A stretch of 64,000 nt of DNA from Hirundichthys speculiger. Lineage: Eukaryota; Chordata; Actinopteri; Beloniformes; Exocoetidae. This document shows, one piece after another, positions 61,560-64,000 of this stretch (position 1 is the stretch's first letter; every line of letters starts with the position of its first letter). Position numbers and translations under genes: made by a program. The notes beneath the pieces were generated by a model. It saw only the letters and a list, made by a program, of their open reading frames with translations, searched no databases and had not been told where the DNA came from. The stretch covers positions 1,885,001-1,949,000 of the forward strand of contig JAGFBZ010001170.1 of the NCBI GenBank assembly GCA_018398805.1, in the 5' to 3' direction.

Positions 61560-62671
61560 GTAACGCTGTTCAGTTGTTTAACTCATTGATGCAGATATCT
61601 AATGAGCCAATCACATGGCAGCAGTTAAATGCATTCCAGCATGTCGACATGGTCAAGGTGACCTGCTGAAGTTCAAATTGACCATCAATAGTATGAAGAA
61701 AGGTGATTTAACCAACTTTGATCCCGTGGTCAGTGGCTGGCGAGTATTTCAGAATCTGCTGATCTACTGAGATCCATCTGTAAGATTCACAGAGGACCCT
61801 CTAAAAAAAGAAAACATCCACTGAGTGGTGGTTCTCTGGGCAAAACTGGCTTTTTGATGCCAGAGGTCAGAGGAGAAGGCCCAACGCTCATTTAAAATGA
61901 TAGAAAGGCAGCAGAAACTCAAATTACCACTAGGTACAACCAAAGGATGTGGAAGATGACCCCTGAGCAGATGGGCTACAGCAGCAGAAGACCACAGGGG
62001 ACGCCACTCTGGCCAGCTAAGAACAGGAAACTGAGGCTATAACTTGCACAAGCTCGATAAAGCTGGAGAGCCAAAGATTGGAAAAAAAAATGTTGCTAGG
62101 TCTTACAAACCAACGTTTTTTTTATGGTAGGGTTAGAATTTGGCGTATTTAGCTTAATAACATGGATCCATCCTGTCCTGTAATGACTGTTCAGACTGCT
62201 GTTGGTGGTGTAATGGTGTAGGATATACTTTCTTGGCACACTCTACGTCCTTTAGTACCAATCGAGCATCGTTTAAACATTGATGCTGACCATGTCCATT
62301 CCTGTCCATACATGGGATGGACAGCGTGCCCATTCTGTAATGGCTACTTACAGCAGGATAAAACAGCATATCGCAAAGTTCAGATCATCTCAGACTGGCT
62401 TCTTGAACTTGAGTAAGAGATCACTTCATTCAAATGACCTCCACAGTCTCACCCGGTGAAGCACCTTTGGGATGTTGTGGTTAGAACATTTGCATCATGG
62501 ATGTGCAGCTGACAAATCTGCAGCAACTGTGATGCTTTCATGTTCATGTCAACTTAAATCCAAGATCTCTGAGGAATGTTTCCGGCACCCTGTTTATTCT
62601 ATAGTGTGAAAATATAAGGCAGTTCTATAGACAAAAGTGGTTCTGACCTGGTACTAGAACAACTGTGAGTG
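61560..62671 (+). mobile_element. Tc1-like transposon relic, plus strand, third lineage
   Basis: Landmarks of a common fish Tc1 lineage appear in order: GCCAATCACATGGCAGCAGT (about 61604), TGATGCCAGAGGTCAGAGGA (about 61855), GCAGATGGGCTACAGCAGCA (about 61968), GTGTAATGGTGTAGGATATA (about 62208), GCACCTTTGGGATGTTGTGG (about 62461), and CTCTGAGGAATGTTTCCGGC (about 62567). Stops and indels interrupt every frame. The outer ends are diverged, so the limits are approximate. Confidence 0.8.
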
Positions 62672-62934
62672 TATATTGCTGCTTACTGCCTCCTTCTCTT
62701 TTTTTAAGCAAAGGTGTAATGAATGAGGACTGTTGGAGTGTTGTTGCTAACATAATGCAAACTGACCAAACCTAAACACGGACATTTTTGGTTTTTGAGG
62801 TCTCAAAATTTAACAAATCATTTTCCACCACCTGTGAAAATGGTAAATCGGTTCAGTAAATACGTTGCTCTGGGTCTTTGCAGTTGAATTCATGGAGCTA
62901 AAAGAAATTGTTATGTGTGTTTGGTGTCCCTCAG

Positions 62935-63073
62935 ACCAGCGCGGTGCTGTGCTCAGGAGGTTGTGCTCTGCTGGCAGTCAGCTCCCTGTTGGCCATCATT
63001 ACCGTCTTCTTGCCCAGTGGAGGATGCGAGAGGAGAATCTGCACCCTGGCTGGATACATGCAGATGGCTTCAG
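62935..63073 (+). CDS. LHFPL-family tetraspan membrane protein, coding exon 2 (gene continues beyond window)
   Basis: This 139-bp exon lies between CCCTCAG and GTCAGT and enters in phase 0, matching exon 1. It encodes TSAVLCSGGCALLAVSSLLA and on through IITVFLPSGGC, the second transmembrane segment of the tetraspan fold. It then encodes CERRICTLAGYMQMAS, the intracellular loop and the start of TM3 (the C...AG..Q.A pattern of LHFPL proteins). It leaves in phase 1, so at least one more exon lies to the right. It follows the IPSSSWQ end of exon 1 exactly as in other family members, which is the main argument that the two exons belong together across the 37.7 kb intron. Confidence 0.82.
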
Positions 63074-63162
63074 GTCAGTAGAGATACGAATACACCCATT
63101 CTTTGTTTTACATTATGAGATAAAGGGCTCTTTTTTCATGAATTGCTAATAGATGGTGACCC

Positions 63163-64000
63163 AGAATCTTGGCCATCTCTCTTGACCGGTTGGGGGTCCG
63201 AGATGACAGGAAAGACTAACAATTATAATGGCATGTACATACCAGTATACGAGTATACATGTAATCAATGAAGCTATCCCTTAACTATAAACTTCATCAA
63301 AAGGTTTTCAGCCAAACCTTAAAACCTTATAACTGAAGGCTCAGCCTCACGTTCCACTTTGGGAAACTGGGAACCACAGTCTGAGAGGAAAGTTCTCTGT
63401 TGAGAAGATGTGGAACTAAAGGTTCTTTAAGATAAGAGGGAGCTCGTCCTCTAAGAGCTTTATACCGTATGCAAGGAGAAGAATTTTAAATTTGATCCTG
63501 AATTCAGTGGGAAACCAATGAAGCAAGGCTAAGATTGGGAAAATCTCTCTTCAGACCTCTTGCAGCTGTTCAGAGTACTTTTAGGGCAACTTACACGCAA
63601 GGAATTTCAGTAGTCCATTCTTTTAGTAAAGAATGCATGAACTAGTGTTTCTGCATGACTTTAAGATAGGATTTCCCCAATTTTATTAATATTGTGAAGG
63701 TGAAAGACAGCAGATCTAGAAACTTGATATATGTGTGATTTAAAAGACAAGTCCTGGTCGAAAGGAACTCCATGGCTCCATCCAGTAGTACTAGATGTCC
63801 AAGTCATGCCTTCTAGAGTTATTAGTGACTAGACAGACGTGACAACAAGCTCAGTCTTATTAGAGTTTAAAAACAGGGAATTATCCTTTCCCTGCATGTG
63901 GCATTTTAGTAAGTATAATTACAGATTGAATTTATTGGTGAAATTGTTACTGACAAAGGTGGAACTTTCACAGGGTCTGATTAAATGTGTGTTCAAAGTG
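63163..64000 (-). mobile_element. L2-type LINE fragment, minus strand, running off the right edge
   Basis: Read on the minus strand, the right part shows broken reverse-transcriptase C-terminal motifs: SLFLNSNKTELVV near 63875, a VPFDQDLSFKSHIYQVSRSA pattern near 63765-63700, and an ETLVHAFFTKRMDYWNSL pattern near 63650-63605. The left part matches the long 3' region of a very abundant teleost LINE-like repeat (GATGACAGGAAAGACTAACA near 63203, GGAACCACAGTCTGAGAGGA near 63370). It is decayed and incomplete, and lies in the LHFPL gene's intron 2. Confidence 0.75.

Overview
The window reads as nuclear DNA of a ray-finned fish, probably a percomorph teleost. The genes are vertebrate multi-exon genes with GT-AG introns. 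The repeats are typical of teleosts: several Tc1/mariner lineages, 8-bp-TSD hAT elements, L2-type LINEs, a tRNA-headed SINE and long TA arrays. Species cannot be decided from the sequence alone.

Four protein-coding loci lie in tandem on the plus strand. (1) The last exon of a cytochrome P450 of the CYP2 family (1169-1344) has its upstream exons left of the window, and an L2-type LINE (1-1068) sits in its last intron. (2) A complete 8-exon gene for the C11orf54-type zinc-dependent ester hydrolase (3555-5660) predicts 319 aa. (3) A complete 15-exon akap10 / D-AKAP2 gene (9158-21699) predicts 617 aa with two RGS regions, a C-terminal PKA-binding helix and a PDZ-ligand tail. (4) The first two coding exons of an LHFPL-family tetraspan gene, closest to LHFPL7/TMEM211 (24932-25186 and 62935-63073), are separated by a 37.7 kb intron and continue beyond the right edge.

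The rest is intron and intergenic DNA shaped by mobile elements. I resolved at least seven Tc1/mariner-type elements or MITEs, five hAT-type elements with 8-bp target duplications, one PIF/Harbinger-like MITE, four copies of one SINE family, three LINE fragments, and a rearranged Penelope-like remnant. Several are nested: a Tc1 copy contains a LINE that contains a hAT MITE, and a 2.1 kb hAT contains a SINE fragment. The stretch 36191-47925 is almost free of recognisable repeats and probably holds any cis-regulatory sequence of the large LHFPL intron.

The genes do not form a shared pathway: P450 oxidation, a metal-dependent esterase, a kinase anchor and a tetraspan membrane protein. The most interesting points are an unexpected similarity between the upstream regions of the c11orf54 and akap10 genes, a valine in the akap10 PKA helix at the position of the human I646V variant, a near-perfect 49-bp palindrome in akap10 intron 3, and two MITEs abutting TA microsatellites. 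I found no operon, CRISPR array, rRNA gene or convincing tRNA gene, and nothing I can defend as a wholly new biological system.
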